From positions 1-64,000 of the forward strand of contig JAUSID010000251.1 of the NCBI GenBank assembly GCA_030648295.1: 64,000 nt of DNA, given 5' to 3'. Shown piece by piece: positions 50,455 to 59,592 of this stretch; within the stretch, counting starts at the first letter, position 1; the number at the start of each line of letters is the position of its first letter. The stretch comes from Opitutaceae bacterium (lineage in GTDB: Bacteria > Verrucomicrobiota > Verrucomicrobiia > Opitutales > Opitutaceae). Position numbers and translations under genes: made by a program. Below the pieces are notes generated by a model. It did not search any database and had not been told where the DNA came from. It saw nothing but the letters and a program-made list of their open reading frames with translations.

Positions 50455-53439
50455 TCAGAAGCGGCCGCGGACGCCGACGGTCCAGGAGGCGCCGTAGTGA
50501 TTTATGACGCGCAGCAGGGCCGGACTGTTCGTGTAGGTGCGGATCGGTTCGTTCAGGATGTTGCGGCCGCTGACGGTGATTTCGTACGTGCTGTTGATTT
50601 TGTAGCCGCCGCTGAAGTCGAACATCAGCCGCTCATACTGCCAGATTTCCTCCCCCGCGGCGTTCGTCGAGTTAAAGCGGGGCGCCTGCCAGGTGCACCG
50701 GAGCTGGGCATTGAACTTGTGGTTGCCGTAGCGGATGCCGCCGTTGGCCGATTTCGGCACGTGGCTCTGGAGGCGCTCGCTGGCGGCGGTACGGGTGAGC
50801 GAGCCGAAGAGGCTGAAACCGCGCCACGCCCTGGGCAGAAACACCAGCTGCTGGCTGTATTCGACCTCGACGCCGTCGAGATCGATCGTGTTGGCGGCAT
50901 TCGACGTCCGGAGGAACGTGAAGGAGCTGTACTCGGGATCGTCAGCGTAACCGGCTTCCGCGGCGGTGACGGCCTGGGTGCCGACGCCCATGTTTTCGAC
51001 GGAGAGACGGAAGCCGGAAATGCTCAGGGTGCCGGCGGGTTCGAGGTAGTATTGCACGCTGGCGAAATACTTGTCCGAGGTCTCCGGCTTCAGGTCGGGG
51101 TTGGGCACGCGGATTTCCTGGTTGGTCTCGTTGATCGAAATCACGCCCGCGACGTTGCCGTAGCTGGGCCGGCTGATCGACTGGCTCGCGGCGAGCTGCA
51201 GATGGAGGTTGCGCGTGAAGGCGTATTTGGCGCCGCCGCTGAAGAAGGTGTTGCTATAACCGCCCTCCTTTTCGCTGCGCTCGCCGTTGCGGTATTGATA
51301 ATCGATGAAAGGGATCGTGTTGGGCGTGAAACCGGCGGCGCGCACCTGGGCGGGAGGGATCAGGTCGATGGTCTTGCCGATCGTGGTCGTCCGCTCGTGG
51401 CGGACGCCGAGGTTGAGCCGCACCGCGCGCCAGCGCGTGTTGCCCTCCAGATAGTAGGCGTCGATCTGTTCCTTCACCGAACGCGAGCTGTAGTTTTCGT
51501 TGATGTGGTTGTTGATGAGATTGGGGGTGAAGTGCGACGGGTTGGCCTTGAACAGATCGGCGGTCGCATACGGGTCCGTCAGCGGGATGCCGAGGGTCAC
51601 GATGTTGCCGCCGGTGCGGGCGTCGTAGGGGAGGAGCGTGGAAATGGGCAGCCGCGTGGTGGGATCGATCATCGAGCCGGCGGCGCCGACGTAGGTGTAC
51701 TGCAGCGCGCCGTTCTTCTCGAGGTCGTAGACGGCGAGCTTCGTCTTGGCGCCGGCGAGAAAATGGACCGGCAGGTTGGCGATAGTGAGGGTTTTCTTCG
51801 CGTCGAGGTAGCCGACCCAGACCTGGTGCCGGGCGGATTGTGGCGTGGCGTTGGCGTTGTTGGAAAATGCGTCGGTGCGGTTGTAGTTTGCGGGATCGTC
51901 CCACGCGGGGCCGGAGTTCTGGGTGAGCTGCCAGTCGGTGTCGGTGGGGCTGCTGCGCACGGCGCTGTAGCCGATGCGGGTGAGCCGGTGGGTGACGGCC
52001 TGGAAGTAGCCCTCGGTCAGCTGCTCATAGGCGGTGCGGCTGCGCGAGTAGCCGCCGCCCAGGGTCAGCGTCAGGTCTTCGCGCTTATACTCGAGCTTCG
52101 GCACGTAGGTGACCGTTGTATTCACCTTGTTGCGACGGCTGGTGGTGTACTGGACGCGGGTGTTGGCGTTGTTCGAGGGCAGGGCGGTGAAGGACGTCAC
52201 GGTGGAATCGGGTGTGACCTGGGCGGGATTCACGTTGAATCCGATCTGGCGCAGGTTGGTGCCGTCGTCGAAATTCGAGCCCGAGGTGCGCAGGGCGACC
52301 GAGAGGTTCGGCGATATCTTGTAGTCGGTGTTGAGCGTGAACGAGGCGCGGTTGGAGAGCTTGGGGGCATCGCGAAAATTCATCTGGGTGATGACCGGCC
52401 CGCGGGCGGCGTTCGTCAGGTTGTAGGCATGGGTGATGCCGGCCTGCTCGGTGCCGACGGTGTTGCCGGCGAGGCTGAGCTGGACACCGAAGCGGCCCTT
52501 GAAGGCGTCGGCGTAGGAGAACACGAAGCCGGGACGGATCTTGTAGTAATGGTCGTTGTAGGGCCCGGGGGTTTTCCTGATGGCCCACGAGTATTGGTTG
52601 CCGGTCATCGTGAGCTGGGCGGTGATTTCGCGCTTCTTGCGGTCGAAGGCGCTGCGGCTGCGGAGATTGATCCGGCCGGCGGGAGCGTCGGCGTCCATGC
52701 TCGCGGTGGTGGTCTTGCTGATCTCGATCGACTCGACGCCGTTAATCGAAGCCTGCTCGAACTCGAACTGGCGGGAGTTGCCGCCGAAGCTCGCCGAGGG
52801 GGCGCTCGCCATCGTCATGCCGTCGATGCTCACGCCGGCGTAGATGGGGCTGAGTCCGCCGATGCGCGCGGTGCGGGCATCGGAATCGACGTAGTCCATG
52901 ACGACGCCCGGCAGATACTTGATGAACTCGCCGATGTTGCCGCCGGTGACATCACCGAAATTGTCCGAAGCGACGACGCTTTTCATATTGAGCGCGGCGC
53001 GCTGTTCCATGATCGCCTTGGCGTTGCCCTCCCGTTCGCTGGAGACGACGAACTCGCCCAGCTGGACGACGCCCTGGCCCGGGGCGGCCTTGGCGCCGGG
53101 CTGGTAGACGGAACCCTTCAACTCGAAGTCACGGGTGGCCGTTCGTCCGGCCCCAATCGTCACGCGAGCGGTTTCGCGTTCGTAGCCCGTGTAGGTGACC
53201 GAGACCGAAACGTCGCCCGCTGGTATTTTCGTGAGATCGTACGAACCGTCGTCGCGTGAATAGGCCGTGAGACTCGTTCCCTCGATCTGAATTTCCGCGT
53301 TGCGGACGTATTCACCGGTGGCGGGATTGAAGACGCGGCCGCTCAGGGTGCCGGTATTGCCGGTTTGCGCATGCGAGAGAGAGCCCGCGAACAGGGCGAC
53401 GAGCAGGGCGAGCGATAAGAGAAGACTCTTGATTTTCAT
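50455..53439 (-). CDS. TonB-dependent receptor
   Basis: 994 aa. Signal peptide (LLLSLALLVALFAGSLSHA), carboxypeptidase-like regulatory domain (about 30-110, GRVFNPATGEYVRNAEIQIE), then a plug with GEFIKYLPGVVMDYVDSDAR, TARIGGLSPIYAGVSIDGMT and SIEISKTTTASMDADAPAGR. A long barrel closes with YGASWTVGVRGRF (terminal Phe). Together with the receptor at 29863 it gives the island two intact importers; a third survives only as a fragment. Substrate unknown; the neighbour is a Gfo/Idh/MocA oxidoreductase on the same strand. Confidence 0.95.
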   Translation of the reverse strand: MKIKSLLLSLALLVALFAGSLSHAQTGNTGTLSGRVFNPATGEYVRNAEIQIEGTSLTAYSRDDGSYDLTKIPAGDVSVSVTYTGYERETARVTIGAGRTATRDFELKGSVYQPGAKAAPGQGVVQLGEFVVSSEREGNAKAIMEQRAALNMKSVVASDNFGDVTGGNIGEFIKYLPGVVMDYVDSDARTARIGGLSPIYAGVSIDGMTMASAPSASFGGNSRQFEFEQASINGVESIEISKTTTASMDADAPAGRINLRSRSAFDRKKREITAQLTMTGNQYSWAIRKTPGPYNDHYYKIRPGFVFSYADAFKGRFGVQLSLAGNTVGTEQAGITHAYNLTNAARGPVITQMNFRDAPKLSNRASFTLNTDYKISPNLSVALRTSGSNFDDGTNLRQIGFNVNPAQVTPDSTVTSFTALPSNNANTRVQYTTSRRNKVNTTVTYVPKLEYKREDLTLTLGGGYSRSRTAYEQLTEGYFQAVTHRLTRIGYSAVRSSPTDTDWQLTQNSGPAWDDPANYNRTDAFSNNANATPQSARHQVWVGYLDAKKTLTIANLPVHFLAGAKTKLAVYDLEKNGALQYTYVGAAGSMIDPTTRLPISTLLPYDARTGGNIVTLGIPLTDPYATADLFKANPSHFTPNLINNHINENYSSRSVKEQIDAYYLEGNTRWRAVRLNLGVRHERTTTIGKTIDLIPPAQVRAAGFTPNTIPFIDYQYRNGERSEKEGGYSNTFFSGGAKYAFTRNLHLQLAASQSISRPSYGNVAGVISINETNQEIRVPNPDLKPETSDKYFASVQYYLEPAGTLSISGFRLSVENMGVGTQAVTAAEAGYADDPEYSSFTFLRTSNAANTIDLDGVEVEYSQQLVFLPRAWRGFSLFGSLTRTAASERLQSHVPKSANGGIRYGNHKFNAQLRCTWQAPRFNSTNAAGEEIWQYERLMFDFSGGYKINSTYEITVSGRNILNEPIRTYTNSPALLRVINHYGASWTVGVRGRF

Positions 53440-53907
53440 GGGGTTATTGGGGTGGGTAGGTCGCTTGGTACCTGTGGTTGGGCGGGTTCGCCCGCTGCAA
53501 GGAAGATAACCTGACGAATCTGTTGGAATCCGCGCGGCCAGAGATCACGGAGACTGCCCGCGATCAGAGGACGGCAGGTGCGCGGCACGCATGGGTGCCT
53601 TGGCCGGCCGCCGCGTTCACCCTCCCGGCTGGTCCCGCACCAGCGTCGTCGCGCCGCGGCGCGACGAAATTAGACACAGAGTTCCCGGGGCGGCGCAGCC
53701 GCAACCGAAGTGTTGGGCACACGTTGTGATGCGCCGCTCCTGGAGGGAGAAGGGAGCAGGGGAAATTTCGACCGACGGTTCTTCCACCAACGAATTTGCA
53801 CGCAAGAAAACAATGTTGCTGTGTTCGAGTTCGAGCCGCCGGGCATACTCGGCGATCCTCTCACTGATTGGTTGGACGATCACGTCCAGCCTCGCGCACC
53901 GAGCGTT
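53440..53907. other. Intergenic region upstream of the TonB receptor
   Basis: 468 bp. A 88-codon minus-strand frame (MIVQPISERIAEYARRLELE) is present, but its tail looks random. It might be the start of a lost gene. No repeat of the families above was seen. Confidence 0.5.
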
Positions 53908-55020
53908 TCACGCCCTCACCAACGTCCGCTTGCCGGTCTTCGCCGCCCCGTAGATCGCGTCGATGATCCGCATGTCGCGGCGGCCCATCGCGCCGCCGAC
54001 GATCGACTCGCGCTTCTCGCGCACGCAGAGTGCGAAGTCGTCCATCTGCAGCGCCTGCTGGCTCGCGATCGCCCGGACGTTCAGCGGGCCCTTGCTCGTG
54101 ACCGCCTTGATGCCCTGATATCCATGCGCCGGCTCGAGCGCGATCCAGCCCTGGTCGCCTTCGGCGCGGAACTTGCCGATGCGCTGCGCGTAGGTCGTCA
54201 CGAGCTCGGCTTTCGCGCCGTTGGAAAACTCCAGGGTGTAGTCGAGCCCTTCCTCGACGTCGGAGAAGATCTCGGGCCGGGTCTTCGGGTGCTCCTTCGC
54301 GGTGACGGCCACGCACGTCGCGTCGCCGGCCGCCATGCACGCCGCCTGGACCGAATAGATGCCCATGTCCATCAGCGGCCCGCCGCCCGACAGCTTGTGG
54401 TCGGCGCGCCAGACCTTGCGCTGCATCACGAAGCCGTTCCCGCCGGACATCTTCATGAACGCGCCGAAGTCCTTGTCCTTCGCCAATCGCTTCAGCTCCT
54501 GCGTATGGGGCTCGAAGTGGAGCCGGTAGCCGATCGACAGCCGCACGTTCGCGGTCTTGCACGCCGCGATCATCGTGTCGCACTCGGTCGCGTTCATCGC
54601 CATCGGCTTCTCGCAGATGACGTGCTTGCCGGCCCTGGCCGCGGCGATCGTGTGCGGGGCGTGCAGCGCGTTCGGCGTGACGACATAGACGATGGCGATG
54701 TCGGGATTGTCCGCCATCTGCGGCATCGTGTCGTAGTGGTAGATGTTCTTCTCCGGGAAGCCGTGGTCCTTCGCCCACTGGAGGCCTTTTTCCCGCGAGC
54801 CCGTGATCACGCCCGTGAGCTGGCAGTGCTGCGTGAGCTTCAGCGCCGGCCCGAGCTGGCCGCGCGCGTATTGGCCGAGGCCGCACAGTGCGATCCCGAG
54901 CTTCTTCGCTGGCGGCGTCTGGCCCCGGCTGCGGCCGGCTAGCGCGAGGGCGGTCGCGCCGACGGCGAGGCGGCCGACGAAATTGCGACGCGAGAGAGAG
55001 GAACGGGGATCGGGATTCAT
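53908..55020 (-). CDS. Tat-exported Gfo/Idh/MocA family oxidoreductase
   Basis: 370 aa. The twin-arginine signal SSLSRRNFVGRLAVGATALA places it in the periplasm, where the dinucleotide would be bound tightly. The Rossmann start is LGIALCGLGQYARGQLGPAL, followed by HVICEKPMAMNATECDTMI (EKP motif) and GGGPLMDMGIYSVQAACMA with the catalytic region. Resembles glucose-fructose-oxidoreductase-like proteins. It precedes the TonB receptor in transcription order with a 468-bp gap, so joint regulation is possible but an operon is not certain. Confidence 0.92.
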   Translation of the reverse strand: MNPDPRSSLSRRNFVGRLAVGATALALAGRSRGQTPPAKKLGIALCGLGQYARGQLGPALKLTQHCQLTGVITGSREKGLQWAKDHGFPEKNIYHYDTMPQMADNPDIAIVYVVTPNALHAPHTIAAARAGKHVICEKPMAMNATECDTMIAACKTANVRLSIGYRLHFEPHTQELKRLAKDKDFGAFMKMSGGNGFVMQRKVWRADHKLSGGGPLMDMGIYSVQAACMAAGDATCVAVTAKEHPKTRPEIFSDVEEGLDYTLEFSNGAKAELVTTYAQRIGKFRAEGDQGWIALEPAHGYQGIKAVTSKGPLNVRAIASQQALQMDDFALCVREKRESIVGGAMGRRDMRIIDAIYGAAKTGKRTLVRA

Positions 55021-55155
55021 GGGAAAGGTGGGAGGGGGTTCAAACGTCGCCGCTCATCCTTCCGCCCGCAAGCGGTCAAAATTTCGCCCAGATTCCTTGA
55101 AGGACTGAATCCGTTTTTATCAGGTCAAGTTTTTCAAGACGTGCTTGGGGGGGCT

Positions 55156-55256
55156 TGGGGTCTCAGGTCCTTGGTCTTTGGTCCCTGGTCTGAGCCGAAG
55201 GCTCGCCAGGGGATCGTTGCCGCGGTTGGTCACGTGGTAACACGCGCCGGCAAAGC
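55156..55256. repeat. TGGTCTCAGGTCC word repeat and 40-bp TA-adjacent motif
   Basis: GGTCTCAGGTCCTTGGTCTT near 55159 belongs to the GGTCTCTGG family (58030-58080 and 62041-62140). GTTGCCGCGGTTGGTCACGT at 55216-55256 repeats 35551-35590 with about three mismatches and ends 3 bp before the antitoxin stop. Confidence 0.7.
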
Positions 55257-55258
55257 AA

Positions 55259-55552
55259 CTACGCCGCGGCGAGCGTGCGCCGCACGATATCGGGGTGCTT
55301 GGCTGCGACCCGCAGCAACGCCTTCGCGGCGCCCGCCGGCTCGCGGATGCCTTGCTCCCAATTGCGCAACGTGCCGAGAGGAACGCCGAGCATGCCCGCG
55401 AATTCCTCCTGCGTCATGCCCAGGCGGGAGCGCACGGCGCGCGGGTGATCGGGCGTGAGCTTCGTGACGCGGGCTGGCTTCAGCTTGCCTTCGCGGATCG
55501 CCTTCATCTGGCGGCCGCTCTCGAGGAGCTGGGCAAAGAGTTTCTTTTTCAT
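55259..55552 (-). CDS. HigA/NadS-like antitoxin with helix-turn-helix
   Basis: 97 aa from ATG 55552. The XRE-type DNA-binding helix-turn-helix is RSRLGMTQEEFAGMLGVPLG TLRNWEQG, ending PAGAAKALLRVAAKHPDIV, as in antitoxins encoded downstream of RelE-like toxins (HigBA order). It likely represses its own operon. 52 bp follow the toxin stop. Confidence 0.88.
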   Translation of the reverse strand: MKKKLFAQLLESGRQMKAIREGKLKPARVTKLTPDHPRAVRSRLGMTQEEFAGMLGVPLGTLRNWEQGIREPAGAAKALLRVAAKHPDIVRRTLAAA

Positions 55553-55604
55553 TGTCGAAAGTTCGTGGTCGTTTCGTGAGTTCGTGAGCCCCTGCTGGCT
55601 GTCG

Positions 55605-55913
55605 CTACAACCCGGCGGCCTCGCGGAATTGTCGCGCTTCCCTGGCTGTGAGGTTAGCCCGTTCGTTCTTGGCGTAGACGAAGAGCAAGAAAATCTGCCC
55701 ATCGGCCTGCACCCAGTAGTAGATGACGCGTGCGCCGCCGCTCTTGCCTTTGCCTTTGGCTGGAACGCGCACCTTGCGCACGCCACCGCTGCCGGGAATG
55801 ACATCACCGGCGTCGGGCCTCAGCATCAGCATCGTCTGCAGCCCGCTGACATCATCTTCCGAGAGCAGCCTGGCCGCGCGGCTCTCGAACAACGGAGTTT
55901 CAACGAACACCAC
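55605..55913 (-). CDS. RelE-like toxin (HigB/DUF1044 type)
   Basis: 102 aa from GTG 55913 (VVFVETPLFESRAARLLSED). PDAGDVIPGSGGVRKVRVPA, KGKSGGARVIYYWVQADGQI and FLLFVYAKNERANLTAREAR form the beta core and the basic/aromatic mRNA-cleaving surface of this toxin type. First gene of the module, antitoxin second. Confidence 0.85.
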   Translation of the reverse strand: MVFVETPLFESRAARLLSEDDVSGLQTMLMLRPDAGDVIPGSGGVRKVRVPAKGKGKSGGARVIYYWVQADGQIFLLFVYAKNERANLTAREARQFREAAGL

Positions 55914-56626
55914 CGCAGCAAACTACACCAGTGACGTAGTAGTGCAAGGGCTTTCGCCGTGTATCGGAACCGGCCGGTTCGTTGCCTTCCGCCCAGCGAG
56001 CTGCGCGCGATGAACTTGCACGGTGCCGGGCAAGTGCGCGGCCGAGCGGCTCGAGCGGGAGTTGGCGGCGTTGGGAAAATGGCGCGTCAGGAAAAAGGGG
56101 TCCCATCCGGAATCCGGTATTTCCCGCGTGAAACCGGCCTCCGGTAGAAGACATAACAGGCATCGTGGCGCCGGGCTTGCTGATCACGTTTGTTTCGGGC
56201 GTGGTTGCAGTCGTCGCGGCTGTCTTTCAAAAGCGCGTGCAGCGAGCCATGGACACAACCGAAAATATCTAGCCCGGAAATTTCATGAACAGCAGCGAAA
56301 ACGACGAGGAAATTTCGGTCGGCATTTGGCGGGCGACCAAGTCGCGTTAGCCCCGACAGAGTCGGCGGGGAAGGCGAATATTCCGCGAACTTTCGCGAAC
56401 TATTCGGGCGAGTGGTCTGAACCGGATCTTCAATCGGCCGACTTTTTGCTCGCGGAAAGAAGCATGAGCGGTGGAGCGCGTTGACCCCCAACGCGCTTTG
56501 CTTCGACTGCCGTTACGTCAGCGGCTTGAGGTCAAGCCGCTCCACCTTCAATTGGATCGTTCCGACTGAGGTAAACGGCGAGTGGGGGAGGCAGGAAAAG
56601 GTCATGCAACCGCCACTCACGCGCCC
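55914..56626. other. Long intergenic region
   Basis: 713 bp with no supported gene. It includes GGGGTCCCATCCGGAATCCG near 56096 (also near 35466) and the hairpin cluster 56470-56547. A Lys/Arg-rich frame near 56023-56200 (AAERLERELAALGKWRVRKK) may be a gene fragment, but too little remains. Confidence 0.55.
56470..56547. repeat. Nested palindromes GGTGGAGCG...CGCTCCACC
   Basis: Outer arms GGTGGAGCG (56470) and CGCTCCACC (56539-56547). Inside lie AGCGCGTTG-N5-CAACGCGCT (56475-56497) and AGCGGCTTGA-GG-TCAAGCCGCT (56520-56541). The inner hairpins compete with the outer stem for the same bases. Confidence 0.8.
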
Positions 56627-58126
56627 TCACAACTGCGCCGGCATGAAGGGGGTCGACGGCACGCCGGCGTCGACTTTGCCGTTGAACAATTGCCGCAGTG
56701 CGCGGCGGGTGGCCGCGTGCGCGGGATCGGCCGCGAGGTTCGTGATCTCGCGCGGGTCGCGCGCGTGGTCGTATAATTCGGCACCGGCCTCGCCGCCGGC
56801 CCACTCGGTGTAGCGCCAGCGATCGGTGCGCACGCTGCGGCCCATCACCGGCCGGCCATCGCCCGGGCGCAGGATTTGGGTGAACGCCACCCCGTCCCAA
56901 CGCGTCGCGGGCGCGCGCAGCAGCGGCAGCAGGCTGCGGCCGGCGAGGTTGGCCGGGCCGCGCAGTCCGCACCACTCCGCGACGGTCGGATAAATGTCGA
57001 CGAACTCGACCACCGCCGGACACGGCCGGCCGTTGCCCGCCGCGCCCGGCGCACGGATGATCAGCGGCGCACCGGCCGACTCCTCGAACAGCGATCGCTT
57101 CTGCCACACGCCGCCGTGCTCGCCGAGATGATACCCGTGATCGCTCCACAGGACGACCAGTGTGCGTTCGGCCAGGCCCAACCGCTCCAAGGCGGCGAGC
57201 ACCCGACCCACCTGGGCGTCAACGAAGCTCACGCTGGCATAGTAGGCCTGCAGTGCGCGCTTCAGCGTGAGTTCGTCGAGCCCGTAGTTGGGCACCGGGT
57301 TGTTGTGGGCGAACGCGATGGCCGGGATGTCGTCGCGATCGCCGGCGGGCGTATCCGGCAGCCGGATGGGTTCGAGCGGATAGCGCTCGAAATAACGCTT
57401 CGGCGCCACATAGGGCGTGTGCGGCCGGAAGAACCCGACGCCGAGGAAGAACGCCCGGTCGCGATGTTTCTCGAGCAGCGCGATGGCTGCGGTGGCGATC
57501 ATGCCGTCGGTCTGTTCCTCGTCGGCGCCCTCGGCTGCGAGCCAGCTCAGCGCCGCGCTGATCGGCCGCTCGGGCGTCGGGTTCGTGATCAACTTCTGGT
57601 CGGCGACGTCGCGGCCCTTGGGGTTTACGACTTCATCCCACGACACCGGATCATCGAGCCCGTTGGTGCCGATGCCGCCGGGCACGCCGTAATGGAAAAT
57701 CTTCCCGACGCGGCCGGTCCACCAGCCGGCCTGCCGGAAAAGCTGCGGCAGCGTCACGGCGTCCGGCACCGCTTCCCGAAACCGCTGGGCGAGATCGTAC
57801 ACGCGTGTGACGTCCGGCCGGAGTCCGGTGAGCAGCGACGCCCGGCTCGGGTTGCACAAGGGAATCTGATTATACGCCCGCTCGAACCGCACGCCGCTCC
57901 GCGCCAGCCGATCGATGTGCGGCGATTGCACGACGGGATGACCGTAGCACCCGAGCGAGCGCGCGAGATCGTCGATCGCGATGAACAACACATTCGGCCG
58001 CGCGGATTCTGCGGCGCCGGAGAACGGGCCGAGCGCAATCGCCGCGAGACCAAAGACCAGAGACCAAGGACCAGAGACCCGGCGCGGAAAACCGCGCCGC
58101 GCGTGGGTACGAGGAACAGAAAGCAC
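56627..58126 (-). CDS. Secreted sulfatase (CNPSR type, iduronate-sulfatase-like)
   Basis: 499 aa from GTG 58126. [18 protein letters not shown] has the metal ligands, Cys91 in [20 protein letters not shown] is the formylglycine site, then [12 protein letters not shown] (KIxH in place of GKWH), [20 protein letters not shown] and [23 protein letters not shown]. These are hallmarks of the S1_7 iduronate-2-sulfatase-like branch. The signal peptide hydrophobic core ([18 protein letters not shown]) is partly encoded by a GGTCTCTGGTC word repeat, and no ATG start exists. Confidence 0.92.
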   Translation of the reverse strand: MLSVPRTHARRGFPRRVSGPWSLVFGLAAIALGPFSGAAESARPNVLFIAIDDLARSLGCYGHPVVQSPHIDRLARSGVRFERAYNQIPLCNPSRASLLTGLRPDVTRVYDLAQRFREAVPDAVTLPQLFRQAGWWTGRVGKIFHYGVPGGIGTNGLDDPVSWDEVVNPKGRDVADQKLITNPTPERPISAALSWLAAEGADEEQTDGMIATAAIALLEKHRDRAFFLGVGFFRPHTPYVAPKRYFERYPLEPIRLPDTPAGDRDDIPAIAFAHNNPVPNYGLDELTLKRALQAYYASVSFVDAQVGRVLAALERLGLAERTLVVLWSDHGYHLGEHGGVWQKRSLFEESAGAPLIIRAPGAAGNGRPCPAVVEFVDIYPTVAEWCGLRGPANLAGRSLLPLLRAPATRWDGVAFTQILRPGDGRPVMGRSVRTDRWRYTEWAGGEAGAELYDHARDPREITNLAADPAHAATRRALRQLFNGKVDAGVPSTPFMPAQL

Positions 58127-58372
58127 GACTCCGAGCAAATCCCGCGCCGCGTGATGGGCGAGATCGATCCGAAGAAAGGACAAAAGGGAGCGCTCGCGTG
58201 CTCGTGCTTGGATGAGCGGTTCAGCGCGCCGAAACGCGCAGCACCATCGGGACCTCCACCGTTCGGCCGCGCGCATAGACCTTCAGTGTCGGTTCAAACT
58301 ACGACAATCCCTTTTTCCAGTCCACCCGACGCGTTCGTGGCTGAGAACGGCTGCCGGCCGCGCCGGCACACG

Positions 58373-59134
58373 TTACAGAAAAGGCGACAGCAGCGCGCGG
58401 CCGATTCGGAGCCAGCCCTCGGATTCCATGAAGAAGATCCGGACAAAAGCGATCGCCATGGCGGCGATGCTGATCAGATAGGCCGGGTGCACCCGCCGGC
58501 GGGTCACCCAATCGAAGGCGACGCCGGCCACCATCGGCGCTATCCAGACCAGGAAAAACATCGGGGGCGCGAGGTTCATGCGCGCGACCGCCGCAAACAC
58601 CACGGCGACCGTCGCGGCAAGGATTAGCCGTTTGTGGATCTCTGGCTTTTTGCGATAGAGGACTGCTGCGCCAAAAAAACCCGCGAACAGGATCATGTCG
58701 ACCAGCGGCAGGATCATGAATCCCGCCCCGCGATCGACCGTCCATTCGCCCGCGCGAATGTGCATGACGGGCGCGGCGAAACTCACGATCAGACCAATTA
58801 CGAGCACGGCCGCGCCATACCCGATGCCCACCGTTCCAATCCGCCGGTGCGCCGCGACGCGACCGGTGGCGGCGAGGAACACTTGCAGCAGCAGCAGCAG
58901 CAGCCAGCCACTGTAGATCGCTCCGTGCAGATGCATGACCCACGCGCGCGACGTGCCGCCGCCGCCCAGCATGGGGCCATAATAACTCGGCCAGAAACCG
59001 ATCACGACCATTCCGATCAGAACAAAGGTCAGCAGGAGATAGAATCGCCGGCTCCACGGGCCGGGAAGTGTCCTCGTGGTCGCTGGTTTCGGGGCCGCTT
59101 CGAGGATGAGTGCCGTTGGGGATTGGGAGGGCAT
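58373..59134 (-). CDS. Seven-helix membrane protein (DUF2306-like)
   Basis: 253 aa with about seven hydrophobic helices (first RFYLLLTFVLIGMVVIGFW). Conserved His residues sit in helix starts, as in WVMHLHGAIYSGWLLLLLLQ and RVAAHRRIGTVG, and also PEIHKRLI. That His pattern recalls small cytochrome-b561-like or DUF2306 proteins. Substrate and role unknown. ATG 59134 is used; the upstream frame extension is noncoding. Confidence 0.65.
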   Translation of the reverse strand: MPSQSPTALILEAAPKPATTRTLPGPWSRRFYLLLTFVLIGMVVIGFWPSYYGPMLGGGGTSRAWVMHLHGAIYSGWLLLLLLQVFLAATGRVAAHRRIGTVGIGYGAAVLVIGLIVSFAAPVMHIRAGEWTVDRGAGFMILPLVDMILFAGFFGAAVLYRKKPEIHKRLILAATVAVVFAAVARMNLAPPMFFLVWIAPMVAGVAFDWVTRRRVHPAYLISIAAMAIAFVRIFFMESEGWLRIGRALLSPFL

Positions 59135-59588
59135 AATGATTTCGTGCGAAGACTGGTTTCGTGACACGTCGTCGCGCGGCCCGCGGCGCAGATGATACGC
59201 GGTGGAACGCGAGAAGGCGCGAAGGATGAAGCCGGGAGCAGGAGGGGTATTGCCGATTCTGGAGGTCCGCGGCGCTGGCGGGGAAGTTGCGCCGACGAAA
59301 GCAAAAGTAGCTTCTCGACGCGCCCGTCGGCGTCGAGCGTTTTGTGGCGTGGTGCGGGCCGATCCCGGAGCGGCTAGCCCGCATTTTTCCACACTTGAAA
59401 TGGTCTTCACCCGTATCTGACCGCCAACATCCCCATGTTCCGGCGAGCGCCCCGCGTTCATGCGGGCTAAATGCATTCGGCTGGCCAGCAGAATGCCATT
59501 AGCCGGGAAATCGTGGAGCGCGCGCCGTCGCACGGCCCAAGCGAACACACTGTGCGGTCGTAGCGGAGCAGAGTGTGAAATTTCCCGG
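59135..59588. other. Intergenic region with two dispersed repeats
   Basis: 454 bp without a gene. 59391-59416 is the CACACTTGAAATGGTCTTCA element. 59499-59592 is the TTAGCCGGGAAA inverted element. Confidence 0.65.
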
Positions 59589-59592
59589 CTAA
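59499..59592. repeat. TTAGCCGGGAAA inverted element overlapping a stop codon
   Basis: Perfect 12-bp arms TTAGCCGGGAAA (59499-59510) and TTTCCCGGCTAA (59581-59592) enclose GCGAACACACTGTGCGGTCG (59541 on), which is shared with 40664-40702. The right arm contains the TAG stop (59591-59589) of the gene at 59589-61175. Confidence 0.85.

Noticed and set aside
50497-53259. 920-codon plus-strand frame opposite the TonB receptor
   Set aside because: Antisense shadow of a well-supported receptor; Val/Gly/Asp-rich with no domain.
53617-53883. 88-codon minus-strand frame
   Set aside because: Only the first ~45 residues look protein-like; the tail is random, no partner or domain. Kept as a note, not a gene.
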